Positions 48,165 to 58,604 of a DNA stretch of 64,000 bases are shown here, piece by piece. The DNA is taken from contig NZ_RQVJ01000001.1 of assembly GCF_003999875.1 (NCBI RefSeq), positions 682,001 to 746,000 on the forward strand, in the 5' to 3' direction. The translations under genes were made by a program, and so were the position numbers. A model generated the notes under the pieces. The model ran no database searches. It saw only the letters and a program-made list of their open reading frames with translations, and was not told where the DNA came from. Source of the DNA: Veillonella sp. 3310. GTDB lineage: Bacteria; Bacillota; Negativicutes; Veillonellales; Veillonellaceae. How positions within the stretch are numbered: the first letter of the stretch is position 1; each line of letters starts with the position of its first letter.

Positions 48165-49358
48165 CTACTCCCCACAATACTCACGTGTCAATTCTCCAAT
48201 GATTTGCATGCCTTTACGGATATCTTCCAAAGATGGCACAGTATAGCTTAAACGGAAATGTTGTCCATAAGGAACTCCATCTGCTGCAAAGGCTCCGCTT
48301 TTTACGATGCCTACTTTGCGAGCAATGGCCTCTTCAAAAAAGGCATCACAATCTATATGGTCTGGTAAGGTCATCCATATAAACATCCCTCCAGTAGGCT
48401 CCGTTAGATGCACTTTAGAACTACCAAATTTTCGGAATGTATCCAACATAACTTGGCATTTTTCTTGATACACCTTGCACACCTTTTGGATTTGCTCATC
48501 ATAATCGATGTGTTCTAGCAAATGACTCACTACACGTTGTGTGACCAGTGGCATTTGACCATCGCAATTATTCTTCATCACTTGAATGGCTTGGATCACT
48601 TCACTTGGACCATATAAGAATCCCACTCGTAACCCCGCAGAAATCGTTTTAGAATAGGACCCTGCATAGAGCACACGATTATCCGCGTCCATTTCTTTGA
48701 AAGTAGGAACTCGTTCACCACCGAATCGAATTTCACCATATGGATCATCTTCATAAATGAACAAATCATAAGCTTTTGCAATTTCATAAATCGCTTTTCT
48801 TCGTTCTAATGGCATAGTGATACCTGTAGGATTCTGAAAATTAGGAATCAGATAGATATATTTACCTTTTCCTGATTTTGCCGCCTCTTCTAGCGCTTCT
48901 GGAATCATGCCATCCCCATCGGTAGGAATCCCCACAGCTTTGGCTCCTACACTGCGCACTGCGTTGATAGCACTTGTGAAAGTATAGGCATCCATGTACA
49001 CTTCATCGCCCGCATCACACACGGTACGTGGCACTAGCCCTAAGTCTTGACCCGCTCCAATGGACAATAACAACTGTTGGTTCTCTGTAGGCATGTGATG
49101 AACATGTGCCAAACGGTACAATGTTTGCTCTGCTAACTTGGCATCTCCTTGCATAGGACCATATTGTAAAATTTCTAATGGATTTGTATGTACAATGTGG
49201 TCAAAAGCAGCTTGAATTTCCTTTACTGGCACCACTTCACCAGCAGGATTTCCTATACCAAAACTAATGAATCCAGGAATCCCTGCGCCACGTTCAAATA
49301 CATCTCGAATGAAATTAGGGCCCTTACTGATGGACCTTTCTGGCAATTTGAATGCCAT
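48165..49358 (-). CDS. PLP-dependent aminotransferase, 2-aminoadipate/MocR-like class I
   Basis: 397 residues from the ATG at 49358 (AAGGAG upstream). Fold type I: IPNFQNPTG near residue 172, EDDPYGEIRF near 206, and the PLP lysine in GSYSKTISAGLRVGF near 233. The sequence resembles the aminotransferase half of MocR proteins and LysN-type enzymes, which accept aromatic or branched amino acids or 2-aminoadipate. There is no helix-turn-helix domain. Single gene; substrate unassigned. Confidence 0.9.
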   Translation of the reverse strand: MAFKLPERSISKGPNFIRDVFERGAGIPGFISFGIGNPAGEVVPVKEIQAAFDHIVHTNPLEILQYGPMQGDAKLAEQTLYRLAHVHHMPTENQQLLLSIGAGQDLGLVPRTVCDAGDEVYMDAYTFTSAINAVRSVGAKAVGIPTDGDGMIPEALEEAAKSGKGKYIYLIPNFQNPTGITMPLERRKAIYEIAKAYDLFIYEDDPYGEIRFGGERVPTFKEMDADNRVLYAGSYSKTISAGLRVGFLYGPSEVIQAIQVMKNNCDGQMPLVTQRVVSHLLEHIDYDEQIQKVCKVYQEKCQVMLDTFRKFGSSKVHLTEPTGGMFIWMTLPDHIDCDAFFEEAIARKVGIVKSGAFAADGVPYGQHFRLSYTVPSLEDIRKGMQIIGELTREYCGE

Positions 49359-49682
49359 AAGAATCACTCCTTTTATATCTTATATTTTTTCTTATATTTA
49401 TTTCTATGTATTTCTATTCATTTCTGCTACATAACTATATAATAACAGATTCTCACATATATATGATAAACAGGAGCAACAGCGTTGCTCCTGTTTTCGT
49501 ATGTCATATGATATAACCTACAACATATGTACACTATAACTTGCGATATATCTGTCATATATCTGCGGTACATCTATGGTATATCTTGTTAGTAATACTG
49601 AGTAACCTATGTATAATCCATATACATAAATACTATTAGTCCCATATCTTCTAACAAACTGATACAACATGCGTCGTATGGA
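49359..49682. other. Intergenic region between the aminotransferase and pyc genes
   Basis: 324 bases. Holds a strong hairpin (49468-49496) and several loosely repeated ATATCT/TATGT words, e.g. GATATATCTGTCATATATCTG near 49543-49563, that do not form a clean repeat. No gene is visible. Confidence 0.5.
49468..49496. terminator. Strong hairpin, probable pyc terminator
   Basis: Perfect 13-bp stem AAACAGGAGCAAC/GTTGCTCCTGTTT with a 3-base loop, about 190 bases after pyc. Confidence 0.7.
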
Positions 49683-52600
49683 TTAGTTTGCTACATGCGC
49701 TTGTTCTTCGATAGTTAACAAGCAATCGCCACTTTCAATACGGCTACCTTCACGGACATGGATGACACCAACCACACCAGATACTGGCGCTGTAATCGTT
49801 GTTTCCATCTTCATCGCTTCTGTCACCACAAGAGCGTCACCTTTTTTCACAGCTTGACCTACTTGTGCCACAATTTTCACCACAGAACCAGACAATGTAG
49901 CACCTACTTCACCTGGTTTAGTTGGGTCCACTTTATGACGAACTACACCGGTTGTTTTAATGTGTTTGTCGTGAATTTTAATCGTTCTAGGTTGACCATT
50001 CAATTCAAATAAGACATAACGATTACCATCTTCATCCGCTTCACTCATTTGGATGTATTTAATCACCAATGTCTTACCTTTTTCGATGGTTACTTCTACA
50101 CTTTCACCGCGTTTCATACCAAAGAAGAAAGTTGGTGTATCCAATACACTCACGTCGGAATAGTCATGTTTGAACGTAGTATAATCAGCAAATACCTTAG
50201 AGTATAAGCAATGAGCAATTACATCTTCATCCGTAGTACCGGCACCTTTTTCCGCTAATTCTCTTCGAACTAGTTCAAAATCAACTTCAGGAAGAGTCGC
50301 CCCAGGACGTCCATCTAATGGCTTTTCACCTTTCAAGATGATGTGTTGCAAACGTTCAGGGAATCCCAAGTATGGAGTACCGATGTATCCTTTGAAGAAT
50401 TCTACTACAGATTGTGGGAAGTCCAAAGTATCACCTTTATCGTAGATATCTTGTTCTGTCAAATTATTTTGCACCATGAACAAGGTCATATCCCCTACCA
50501 CTTTAGAAGATGGCGTTACTTTGATGATATCCCCAAATAACATGCTTACTTCGTGATATACACGCTTAATATCTTCCCAGCGTTCACCAAGGCCAACACT
50601 TTTCGCTTGTTGTTGCAAGTTAGAATATTGTCCACCAGGCATTTCATGTTGGTATACAGTTGTATTTGGATAGGAAGATGTATGGTCTACCCCTTTGTAG
50701 TATGGACGAATGGAGCCAAAGTAGTTGGATGCTTCTTCCATATAGTCTACATTCATAATTGGTTGGCGATCGTGACCAGTCAAACCATAATACATGGAGC
50801 TCATGCTTGGTTGACTTGTACCATTGGCAAAAGCGGAGTATGCTAAGTCGATAATATCTACCCCTGCATCTACAGCACGGCCATAGGAGTAAATAGCATT
50901 ACCAGAACCTTCATGAGTATGTAAATGAATTGGTAAATCTACTGCATCTTTTAAAGCGCTTACTAAATTATACGCCGCTTGAGGTTTTAATAAACCAGCC
51001 ATGTCTTTAATAGCCAAAATATTAGCCCCTGCTGCTGCCAATTCTTTACCCATATTCACATAATAGGCCAAATTATATTTATCACGACGAGGGTCTAGAA
51101 TATCCCCTGTATAGCATAAGGCAACTTCTGCTACTTTACCTTGATTTCGCACTTCATCGATGGCTACTTTCATATTATCTAAGCTATTTAAGCTGTCGAA
51201 AATACGGAATACATCGATACCATTTTTGCCCGCCAATCGGATAAATTCACGCACTACATTATCTGCATAGCTTGTATATCCAACAGCATTGGAACCACGA
51301 AGTAACATTTGTAACAAGATATTTGGCACTTGTTCACGGAACATACGTAATCGTTCCCATGGATCTTCGTGTAAGAAACGATATGCCACATCAAAGGTTG
51401 CACCGCCCCAACATTCTAAGGAGAACAAGTTAGGCAATCCCTTCGCCACACGACCTGCCACACGAGCCATATCAGCCGTACGCAAACGAGTAGCGAACAA
51501 GGACTGATGCGCATCACGCCATGTTGTATCTGTGAACAATACTTTTGGTTGTTCTTGCACCCATTTAGAGAACTTTTCTGGTCCCAATTCATCTAATTTT
51601 TGTTTTGTTCCCGCTGCTGGTGCACCGGCTACATTAGATGGCATAATGATAGGTTCAAATGTTGGCACTTCCTCTTTATGACCATTGTAACCATTCACAG
51701 TGACATCCGCGATATAACGAAGAAGTTTTGTACCTCTATCTTTATCTTTTTTCAAGTTAAATAGTTCTGGATGCTCGTCGATGAAATGAACATTGTAATC
51801 TCCAGATTGGAATACTTCATGTTCTAATACATTTACTAAGAAATGAACATTTGTTTTTACGCCACGAATACGGAACTCTCGCAAGCAACGCAACATTTTA
51901 CGGATAGCTTCTTCTGTAGACAATGCCCAAGACGTAGCTTTTACTAGTAAGGAATCATAATATGGTGTAATGACAGCTCCTGTGAACGCATTCCCGCCAT
52001 CTAAACGAATACCAAAACCACCAGAGCTACGGTACGTAATCAATTTACCTGTATCTGGCATAAAGTGATTGTTTGGATCTTCTGTAGTAATACGGCATTG
52101 GATAGCTACCCCTTCACAACGAATATTTTCTTGTGCAGGAATGGCTACCGCTTCACTGTGCAATTCGTGACCTTCGGCAATGCGAATTTGCGTATGCACA
52201 ATGTCAATACCTGTAATCATTTCTGTTACTGTATGTTCTACTTGGATACGAGGATTAACTTCAATAAAATAAAAATTTCCATCTCCAGTTACCAAGAATT
52301 CTACTGTACCAGCGCTGACATAATTTACGTGTTTCATGATTTTCACAGCGGCTGCACAAATACGGTCACGCAAATCACGAGACAAGGCAAATGCCGGTGC
52401 TACTTCTACTACTTTTTGATGACGACGTTGGATAGAGCAATCCCGTTCATGTAAATGCACGATATTACCATGTTCATCACCGATGATTTGTACTTCAATG
52501 TGTTTCGGCTCTACAATTAATTTTTCTACGTACACATCATCATCACCAAAAGCCATTTTTGCTTCCGATTTTGCACGATCATAAGCATCACGAAGTTCTT

Positions 52601-53132
52601 CATATTTTGTCACTTCACGCATACCACGGCCGCCACCGCCATTAACAGCTTTGATCATTAATGGATAGCCATATTTCTCAGCAAATGCTTCTAACTCTGC
52701 AAAGTCTTTCAATGGACCATCACTACCAGGAATCATAGGTATATCTGCTTTTTTGGCTTGAATACGAGCATTTACTTTGTCCCCGAACATCACTAAATGT
52801 TCTACTTTAGGGCCGATAAAAGTAATACCTTCTTCTTCACAACGTTGTGCAAAATGTGCATTTTCAGATAAAAATCCATACCCTGGATGGATCGCATCTA
52901 CGTCATGTTCCTTAGCAATACGAATAATATCTTCAATATCTAAATATGCATCTACCGGTTTTTTACCTTCCCCTACTAAATAGGATTCATCTGCTTGATT
53001 ACGATGTAATGAAAGTGCATCTTCGTTAGAATAAATAGCCACTGTGCGAATGCCCATTTCGTTACATGCACGAAGTACACGAATGGCAATTTCCCCACGG
53101 TTTGCTACTAATAGCGAACGTATTTGTTTCAT
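49683..53132 (-). CDS. pyc: Pyruvate carboxylase
   Basis: 1149 residues. Biotin carboxylase domain (about 1-450) opens with LLVANRGEIAIRVLRACNEM and contains the Gly-rich loop GGGGRGMREV; the carboxyltransferase domain (about 530-830) has WRDAHQSLFATR and the biotin-carrier domain ends the protein with EAMKMET, whose Lys is biotinylated. This single-chain type makes oxaloacetate from pyruvate, feeding gluconeogenesis and the succinate/propionate branch. AGGAGGG lies 7 bases before the ATG. Confidence 0.97.
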   Translation of the reverse strand: MKQIRSLLVANRGEIAIRVLRACNEMGIRTVAIYSNEDALSLHRNQADESYLVGEGKKPVDAYLDIEDIIRIAKEHDVDAIHPGYGFLSENAHFAQRCEEEGITFIGPKVEHLVMFGDKVNARIQAKKADIPMIPGSDGPLKDFAELEAFAEKYGYPLMIKAVNGGGGRGMREVTKYEELRDAYDRAKSEAKMAFGDDDVYVEKLIVEPKHIEVQIIGDEHGNIVHLHERDCSIQRRHQKVVEVAPAFALSRDLRDRICAAAVKIMKHVNYVSAGTVEFLVTGDGNFYFIEVNPRIQVEHTVTEMITGIDIVHTQIRIAEGHELHSEAVAIPAQENIRCEGVAIQCRITTEDPNNHFMPDTGKLITYRSSGGFGIRLDGGNAFTGAVITPYYDSLLVKATSWALSTEEAIRKMLRCLREFRIRGVKTNVHFLVNVLEHEVFQSGDYNVHFIDEHPELFNLKKDKDRGTKLLRYIADVTVNGYNGHKEEVPTFEPIIMPSNVAGAPAAGTKQKLDELGPEKFSKWVQEQPKVLFTDTTWRDAHQSLFATRLRTADMARVAGRVAKGLPNLFSLECWGGATFDVAYRFLHEDPWERLRMFREQVPNILLQMLLRGSNAVGYTSYADNVVREFIRLAGKNGIDVFRIFDSLNSLDNMKVAIDEVRNQGKVAEVALCYTGDILDPRRDKYNLAYYVNMGKELAAAGANILAIKDMAGLLKPQAAYNLVSALKDAVDLPIHLHTHEGSGNAIYSYGRAVDAGVDIIDLAYSAFANGTSQPSMSSMYYGLTGHDRQPIMNVDYMEEASNYFGSIRPYYKGVDHTSSYPNTTVYQHEMPGGQYSNLQQQAKSVGLGERWEDIKRVYHEVSMLFGDIIKVTPSSKVVGDMTLFMVQNNLTEQDIYDKGDTLDFPQSVVEFFKGYIGTPYLGFPERLQHIILKGEKPLDGRPGATLPEVDFELVRRELAEKGAGTTDEDVIAHCLYSKVFADYTTFKHDYSDVSVLDTPTFFFGMKRGESVEVTIEKGKTLVIKYIQMSEADEDGNRYVLFELNGQPRTIKIHDKHIKTTGVVRHKVDPTKPGEVGATLSGSVVKIVAQVGQAVKKGDALVVTEAMKMETTITAPVSGVVGVIHVREGSRIESGDCLLTIEEQAHVAN

Positions 53133-53151
53133 TATAAACCCTCCTCAACTT

Positions 53152-53188
53152 TGTCTATTTCAGACCTAACACCTCATGGAATAGACAT
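53152..53188 (-). promoter_or_regulatory. Leader hairpin of pyc
   Basis: Stem TGTCTATT/AATAGACA with a 21-base loop, 20 bases before the pyc start. A TATAAT hexamer lies just upstream near 53200. No riboswitch class is recognised. Confidence 0.35.
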
Positions 53189-53369
53189 TTGTATACCTCA
53201 TTATACTCCTAAACGTTGAAATTAGCTAGACATAAACAGGGTTTATAAGAAAGATATTTTTTATTTATAAATTGTTTATTAACACGTATCGTATCTATCC
53301 TAGCTTATGATATGATAAAAGAAATGTAGATATTTTTATTAACTGGTTACAAGTATAACAAGGAGTCTT

Positions 53370-54233
53370 ATGCACCCAATTTTATATTTCACCCTTTCAT
53401 TAGATCATTCGCCTTGCTCCATGAACCAAGCGATCCGTGAGCAAAAGGTATCTCAAGCTATGCGCCGACGTCTTCGTCGTGAAGGTTCCTTCCTTGTGAA
53501 TGACACACCTGCTTCTTGGGATAGCCTATTACATCCAGGTGATTCTGTGAAAGTATACCTTACCAAAACTTCCCACATCGACCCCACACTAATGGACTTA
53601 GCCATTGTCTTCGAGGACGACCATTTGCTGGTCATCAATAAACCTGCAGGCATGCTTATGCATCCTACTTCCTCTGAAAGATACCACACACTTGCCAACG
53701 GTGTATTGGCATACTTTGAAGAGCACTCTATGAATGCTAGCTTTCATCCCATTCATCGATTGGATAAAGATACCTCAGGTCTCGTTATCATTGCTAAGAA
53801 TGCCTTAGTTCAACATGCTTTCACCAAGCAACATATACGTATTCAAAAAGTGTACGATGCCATCACCGATGGTATCATTCCTGTTGATCAATTATCCATT
53901 CATTTTCCCATCGCTCGCCTAGAGGGTAGCATTATTGAACGTTGTGCTCATCTATTGGGGCAACCTGCCCATACAGATATAACCGTGGTTCAACGACATC
54001 CACATCATACTCATGTGCGCTGTTATCTGCATACAGGCCGGACTCACCAAATTCGAGTCCACCTCAGTGCTCTAGGATACCCACTAGCAGGCGATGATTT
54101 ATATGGAGGCTCCTTAACGTGGCAAACTAAACAATGTCTCCATGCCACAGAACTACATTTTATCCATCCTATGACACAAGAGTGGATCAAATTGCAAGCA
54201 CCATTACCAGAGTATTTTAAGCAAATCCCTTAA
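53370..54233 (+). CDS. RluA-family pseudouridine synthase
   Basis: 287 residues. A short S4-like N-terminus (residues 20-65), then the catalytic signature HRLDKDTSG at 129-137 with Asp132 as nucleophile, and [20 protein letters not shown] near 225. Shorter and divergent from the lspA-linked copy at 8974; closer in size to the YhcT/YjbO type. AAGGAG lies upstream of the ATG. Target uridine unknown. Confidence 0.9.
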   Translation: MHPILYFTLSLDHSPCSMNQAIREQKVSQAMRRRLRREGSFLVNDTPASWDSLLHPGDSVKVYLTKTSHIDPTLMDLAIVFEDDHLLVINKPAGMLMHPTSSERYHTLANGVLAYFEEHSMNASFHPIHRLDKDTSGLVIIAKNALVQHAFTKQHIRIQKVYDAITDGIIPVDQLSIHFPIARLEGSIIERCAHLLGQPAHTDITVVQRHPHHTHVRCYLHTGRTHQIRVHLSALGYPLAGDDLYGGSLTWQTKQCLHATELHFIHPMTQEWIKLQAPLPEYFKQIP

Positions 54234-54249
54234 AACACCCTTTTCCTTA

Positions 54250-54278
54250 TTGAAAAATACTATGTACAGTAGTATCTT
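54250..54278 (+). promoter_or_regulatory. Putative promoter of the structured RNA
   Basis: TTGAAA (54250-54255), 17-base spacer, TATCTT (54273-54278), 17 bases after the pseudouridine synthase stop. Predicted start is near 54285, at the base of the first stem. Confidence 0.55.
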
Positions 54279-54284
54279 ATTATC

Positions 54285-54396
54285 ACGGTATATCGAAAAG
54301 CGAGAAGCTTACGAGAGCGGTGATTCCCACCGACGATATACAACTAACGCAACTAAAGGACTGTATCACATGCCTAGGCATGTGGTACAGTCCTTT
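54285..54396 (+). ncRNA. Candidate structured small RNA with its own terminator
   Basis: About 110 bases. GTATATCG (54288-54295) pairs perfectly with CGATATAC (54334-54341), enclosing AAGC/GCTT (54298-54310) and CGGTG/CACCG (54318-54332): a three-stem module. A 13-base linker leads to an 18-bp hairpin, AAAGGACTGT through ACAGTCCTTT (54355-54395), ending in TTTT. The layout is that of a riboswitch followed by a terminator, but no plus-strand gene follows until 55630, past the opposite-strand aldolase gene. It could instead be the 3' UTR of the preceding gene. Confidence 0.55.
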
Positions 54397-54451
54397 TCGT
54401 ATACTATATATTAAGGCTATAAGACAAAACAAATATTTTCCATTTCGTGTG

Positions 54452-54490
54452 CAAAAAAACTGACACACCCTAAGGGCATGCCAGCTTTTC
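54452..54490 (-). terminator. Terminator of fba
   Basis: Imperfect stem AGCTGGCATGCCCT/GGGTGTGTCAGTT with a very short loop, then seven T on the minus strand. Confidence 0.8.
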
Positions 54491-54500
54491 TCAAATCAAA

Positions 54501-55430
54501 TTAAATTTTGTTGCTGCAACCTAAAACGTTTTTAATTTTATGTTGCACCATAGCTTGGATAGCCTCACGGCCAGGTCCCAAGTATTTACGAGGGTCAAAT
54601 TCAGCAGGATTATTTGCTAATACTTCACGAATGCTTGCAGTCATCGCTAAGCGCAAATCTGTATCGATATTAATTTTGCACACTGCCATAGTAGCTGCTT
54701 TACGAAGCATTTCTTCTGGTACCCCTTGTGCACCAGGGATAGCACCACCGAAGGAATTACATTTTTCTACGAATGCTTGTGGTACAGAAGATGCACCATG
54801 CAATACGATTGGGAAGTTCGGTAACAATTCTCCTACTCGTTGTAAACGGTCAAAGTCTAAGTATGGAGTCCCTTTAAATTTATAAGCCCCATGACTTGTA
54901 CCAATAGCAATGGCCAAGGAATCAACCCCAGTTAAACGAACAAACTCAGCGGCTTCTTCTGGATCTGTGAACAAAGCATCTTTTTCACTAACGTTTACAT
55001 CATCTTCCACACCTGCTAGACGACCTAACTCGCCTTCTACTACCACGCCATGTTTATGAGCATATTCCACTACACGAGCTGTAAGTTCCACATTTTTTTC
55101 AAATGGATGTTTAGAACCATCAATCATAACGGAAGTAAACCCACTGTCGATGCAGTCTTTACAAATTTCAAAATCATCACCATGGTCCAAATGCAAAGCG
55201 ATAGGAAGATCTGTATCGATTAAAGCTGCTTCTACCAATTTTGTTAAATACACAGGTTTAGCATATTTACGAGCCCCTGCAGATACTTGCAAGATCAATG
55301 GAGCTTGCTCCACTTTCGCCGCATCCACAATACCTTGGATAATTTCCATGTCGTTGACATTGAACGCACCAATGGCATAGCCGCCAGCATAGGCTTTCTC
55401 AAACATCTCTTTCGTAGATACTAATGGCAT
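54501..55430 (-). CDS. fba: Class II fructose-bisphosphate aldolase
   Basis: 309 residues. Zinc ligands: His in ALHLDHGDD near residue 80, GTSHGAYKF near 178 and VLHGASSVP near 208; the DxxxDLRLA segment near 254 belongs to the active site. It condenses dihydroxyacetone phosphate and glyceraldehyde-3-phosphate, the next gluconeogenic step after the products of the operon at 18.5-24.4 kb. Single gene with its own terminator; AGGAGG upstream of the ATG. Confidence 0.96.
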   Translation of the reverse strand: MPLVSTKEMFEKAYAGGYAIGAFNVNDMEIIQGIVDAAKVEQAPLILQVSAGARKYAKPVYLTKLVEAALIDTDLPIALHLDHGDDFEICKDCIDSGFTSVMIDGSKHPFEKNVELTARVVEYAHKHGVVVEGELGRLAGVEDDVNVSEKDALFTDPEEAAEFVRLTGVDSLAIAIGTSHGAYKFKGTPYLDFDRLQRVGELLPNFPIVLHGASSVPQAFVEKCNSFGGAIPGAQGVPEEMLRKAATMAVCKINIDTDLRLAMTASIREVLANNPAEFDPRKYLGPGREAIQAMVQHKIKNVLGCSNKI

Positions 55431-55629
55431 AATGGGCCTCCTTGTAGTATATAATTAAATACATTATTAATGACTATATATTGTTATTATACCGTATCTA
55501 CTAGAGCGATTCAAGAAAAATCTATATTCTCAAAGCTTGTCAATATGATTGAGAACACGCCTATTCTATGGTACAATTAAAAGTAAGTCTTTCATAGATT
55601 CAATCGAATCTTTCAGTATAGGAGATATC

Positions 55630-57147
55630 ATGGTTAATCGATTTTTACAGGGTACGCTCATCTTGACGATTGCGGGATTTGTAGTGAAAGCTATTGGTAG
55701 CTTGAACTGGATTTTCTTATCTCGAGTCCTCAGTGGTGAAGGTATCGGTATCTACCAAATGGCATTTCCAGCGTACTTATTAGCGTTGCAGCTATCCAGC
55801 GCAGGAATCCCTATTGCCATTTCCATTATGACCGCGGAAAAATTAGCAAAATATGATTTATTAGGAGCTAAAAAAGTATTCTCTATTTCCTTTAAAATGC
55901 TATTTATCCTCGGCCTATTGTTCAGTATTGCCGTCTACGGTTCTGCCCAATGGCTTATTGATATTAATTTCATTACAGACCCAAGGGCGTACTATTCCTT
56001 AATCGCCCTATCGCCAGCGGTGTTCTTTGTAACCCTCATTTCTTGTTATCGTGGCTACTTACAAGGATGGCAAATGATGACACCTACAGCCATCAGCCAA
56101 ATCGTGGAGCAATTACTACGTGTTGTAGTCATGCTGGGAGCGGCATACATCTTACTTCCTTATGGTTTAGATGTAGCTGCTGGTGGTGCTAGCCTAGGCG
56201 CTGGTATCGGTGCAGTCGGTGCGTTAGTCGTGCTTATGTACTACTACTATCGTCTACCAAAACGATTAGACGAACCGATGACAACTACAGAACCACCTGA
56301 AAGTTCCAAGTCTATCATTCGTCGTTTAATCAACTTGTCCATTCCCATCGCGTTAGCCAGCATGATGTTACCTATCGTAGCTATGCTAGACGTAGCAATC
56401 ATTCCAAGACGATTAATCGACATCGGCTATCCACTACACGAAGCTACCGAACTGTACGGTTATCTATCGGGTATGGCGGTACCTCTTATTAACTTAGCGA
56501 CTATCATTACTGCAGCCATTGCGACCAGTATTGTACCCGCTATTTCCAACGCCGTATCTATTAAGGATATCAAACAAGTCTACTATCGTACGGCAGGTTC
56601 CATGCGATTAACCTTTGTGGCTACCATTCCTTTTACAGTGATGCTATACATTTTGGCGGAACCTGTTGTATCCACCATTTATAACGCACCACGTGCAGCA
56701 GAAGCCACACAAATCTTAGCGTGGGCCATCTTCTTTTTAGGGCTACACCAAGTAACAACAGGGATCCTACAAGGGCTCGGCAAACCGCGCATTCCCGTGA
56801 TCAACATGGGGATTGCTGCCATTGTGAAAGTCATCTTAAACTGGCAATTAACAGCTATCCCCGCTTTAGGCATCGGCGGTGCTGCCTATGCCACTGTGGC
56901 TGATATTGGCTTTGCAGCGCTCTTAAATCTTATCTGGATTCATCGTCATACAGGCTACTTTATCGACCTTATCTTATTGGGTAAAAATATTATCTCCGCC
57001 TCCATCATGGGCGTAGCTATGTATTATTTCTACCCAATCTTGCAAGGAAGTATCCCTACCTTCTTTAACATTATGATCACTGCCATCATTGGTGCTTTCA
57101 TCTATGTAGCAATCATGATTGTATTGAAGGGACTTAACAAAAACGAC
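55630..57147 (+). CDS. Polysaccharide/lipid II flippase-like protein (MATE/SpoVB type)
   Basis: Start ATG at 55630 (TAGGAG upstream); an earlier in-frame ATG at 55549 would overlap the promoter region. The reading frame actually stops at 57186, giving 518 residues; the last residues are basic (GLNKNDGARLPVVGRFFR). About 13-14 membrane spans. The opening FLQGTLILTIAGFVVKAIG and SAGIPIAISIMTAEKLAKYD near residue 55 match the SpoVB/MurJ-like branch of the MOP superfamily, which export lipid-linked cell-wall or polysaccharide precursors. Which lipid is moved is not clear. Confidence 0.85.
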
Positions 57148-57266
57148 GGCGCTCGATTGCCTGTGGTGGGACGGTTCTTTAGATAATTAAGTATTATCTA
57201 TTACCGGCAGCTTTGGGATAATTGTATATCTCCATTAGTAGAATAGTTCTTAGAGAATTCCATATG

Positions 57267-57303
57267 AATACCCTTGAAACATAGCTTTCAAGGGTATTTT
57301 TTA
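57267..57303 (+). terminator. Terminator of the flippase-like gene
   Basis: Perfect 13-bp stem AATACCCTTGAAA/TTTCAAGGGTATT with a 6-base loop, then a T-run. Confidence 0.9.
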
Positions 57304-57361
57304 TGGATAGTAAAAACAACTCATTTTGTCCTATAGCCATAATGATACAATTTTAGTGTAA

Positions 57362-57392
57362 CAAAAAAGAACAGCCCCAAAGGACTGTTCTT
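57362..57392 (-). terminator. Terminator of infC-rpmI-rplT
   Basis: Stem AAGAACAG/CTGTTCTT with inner CC/GG pairs, then TTTTTTG on the minus strand, 40 bases after rplT. Confidence 0.85.
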
Positions 57393-57431
57393 CTACGCAC
57401 AACCTATCATATAGGTTAGTATATATCTGTC

Positions 57432-57782
57432 TTACGCGTTTTTAGCAATTTCAACTAATTTCGCAAATGCAGCTGCATCATGTACTGCCAAGTCAGCCAA
57501 CATTTTACGGTTGATTTCCACACCAGCTTTTGTTAAACCAGCGATGAAACGGCTGTAGGATAAACCATTGATACGGCTTGCTGCATTGATACGAGCGATC
57601 CATAATTTACGGAACTCACGTTTTTTAGCACGACGGTCACGACGAGCATAGTATAATGCTTTCATTACGGATTCGTTTGCTTTTTTGAATAAGCGAGAAC
57701 GTGTACCACGGTAACCTTTAGCTAATTTTAAGATTTTTTTATGACGTGCATGCGCTGTTACGCCTGTTTTTACTCTTGCCAT
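57432..57782 (-). CDS. rplT: 50S ribosomal protein L20
   Basis: 116 residues, typical length. The long basic N-terminal helix region ([20 protein letters not shown]) and the [20 protein letters not shown] block are diagnostic. L20 binds 23S rRNA early in assembly and in many bacteria also feeds back on this operon. Third gene after infC and rpmI, with a 47-base gap from rpmI. Confidence 0.98.
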   Translation of the reverse strand: MARVKTGVTAHARHKKILKLAKGYRGTRSRLFKKANESVMKALYYARRDRRAKKREFRKLWIARINAASRINGLSYSRFIAGLTKAGVEINRKMLADLAVHDAAAFAKLVEIAKNA

Positions 57783-57829
57783 TATTGTATTCCTCCAATA
57801 TCGTTATATGTTACTAAAATGTTTGAATC

Positions 57830-58027
57830 TTATGCGTATGGTAAGCATTTTACTACGCGTTTGTAGTCGGATTTGCTAACCAATGTAGCTTTGCGAAGAT
57901 TACGTTTACGTGCTGGAGATTTTTTCTCTAAGATATGGCTTTTGAAAGCTTTTGCACGTTTGAATTCACCACTACCTGTTACTTGGAAACGTTTAGCCGC
58001 TGCGCGACGAGTTTTAATCTTTGGCAT
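57830..58027 (-). CDS. rpmI: 50S ribosomal protein L35
   Basis: 65 residues, highly basic. [20 protein letters not shown] and the [16 protein letters not shown] segment are the family signature. Lies 11 bases after infC, in the standard infC-rpmI-rplT order. Confidence 0.98.
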   Translation of the reverse strand: MPKIKTRRAAAKRFQVTGSGEFKRAKAFKSHILEKKSPARKRNLRKATLVSKSDYKRVVKCLPYA

Positions 58028-58038
58028 TATTCTTCCTC

Positions 58039-58554
58039 CTAATTACCTTTTTTAGCTAAAATCATTGTCATGTTTCGGCCTTCTAGTTTCGCTTCTTTTT
58101 CAACAACCGCTTGGTCAGTTAATTCACCAGCAAAACGAGTCAGCACATTAAGCCCCAATTCTGGGTGGCTCAATTCACGACCGCGGAACATGATCGTTAC
58201 CTTAACTTTATTACCATCACCTAAGAATTTAGCTGCATTTTTAAGTTTTACATAAAAATCATGATCTTCGATGTGAGGACGAAGCTTAACTTCTTTCAAT
58301 GTAAAAGTTTTTTGCTTCTTCTTTGCTTCTTTTTCGCGTTTTTGTTGCTCATAACGGTATTTACCATAGTTCATAATACGACAAACCGGTGGTTTACCAT
58401 TAGGGGCTACTTCTACTAGATCTAAATGTTGTTCTTCTGCCATAGCTAGAGCATCACGAACAGACATAATACCTAACTGATCATTATCTGCACTTACGAC
58501 ACGAACTTCGCGAGCACGGATCTCTTCATTAATACGCGGTGTATCTTTGCTAAT
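58039..58554 (-). CDS. infC: Translation initiation factor IF-3, probable AUU start
   Basis: 171 residues from an ATT at 58554. The choice rests on GGAGG at 58563-58567, 8 bases upstream of this codon, and on the protein: the first residues [20 protein letters not shown] match IF-3 N-termini, whereas the longer open frame to an ATG at 58635 reads through a terminator hairpin. A rare AUU start lets IF-3 repress its own translation in E. coli; the same is likely here. The C-terminal domain includes [11 protein letters not shown] near residue 105. Prevents premature subunit joining. Confidence 0.93.
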   Translation of the reverse strand: MSKDTPRINEEIRAREVRVVSADNDQLGIMSVRDALAMAEEQHLDLVEVAPNGKPPVCRIMNYGKYRYEQQKREKEAKKKQKTFTLKEVKLRPHIEDHDFYVKLKNAAKFLGDGNKVKVTIMFRGRELSHPELGLNVLTRFAGELTDQAVVEKEAKLEGRNMTMILAKKGN

Positions 58555-58576
58555 ACTAGTCACCTCCAAAGGGATA

Positions 58577-58604
58577 AAAAAATCGGATGGCACAAGGCCA
58601 TCCG
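58577..58604 (-). terminator. Leader terminator of infC
   Basis: Perfect 8-bp stem CGGATGGC/GCCATCCG with a 5-base loop, then ATTTTTTT on the minus strand, 22 bases before the infC start. Confidence 0.88.

Noticed and set aside
54285-54345. Resemblance of GGTGATTCCCACCGAC to part of an FMN (RFN) riboswitch
   Set aside because: Only one short segment is similar. The other conserved helices and length (about 120-140 bases) are missing, and no riboflavin gene is nearby.
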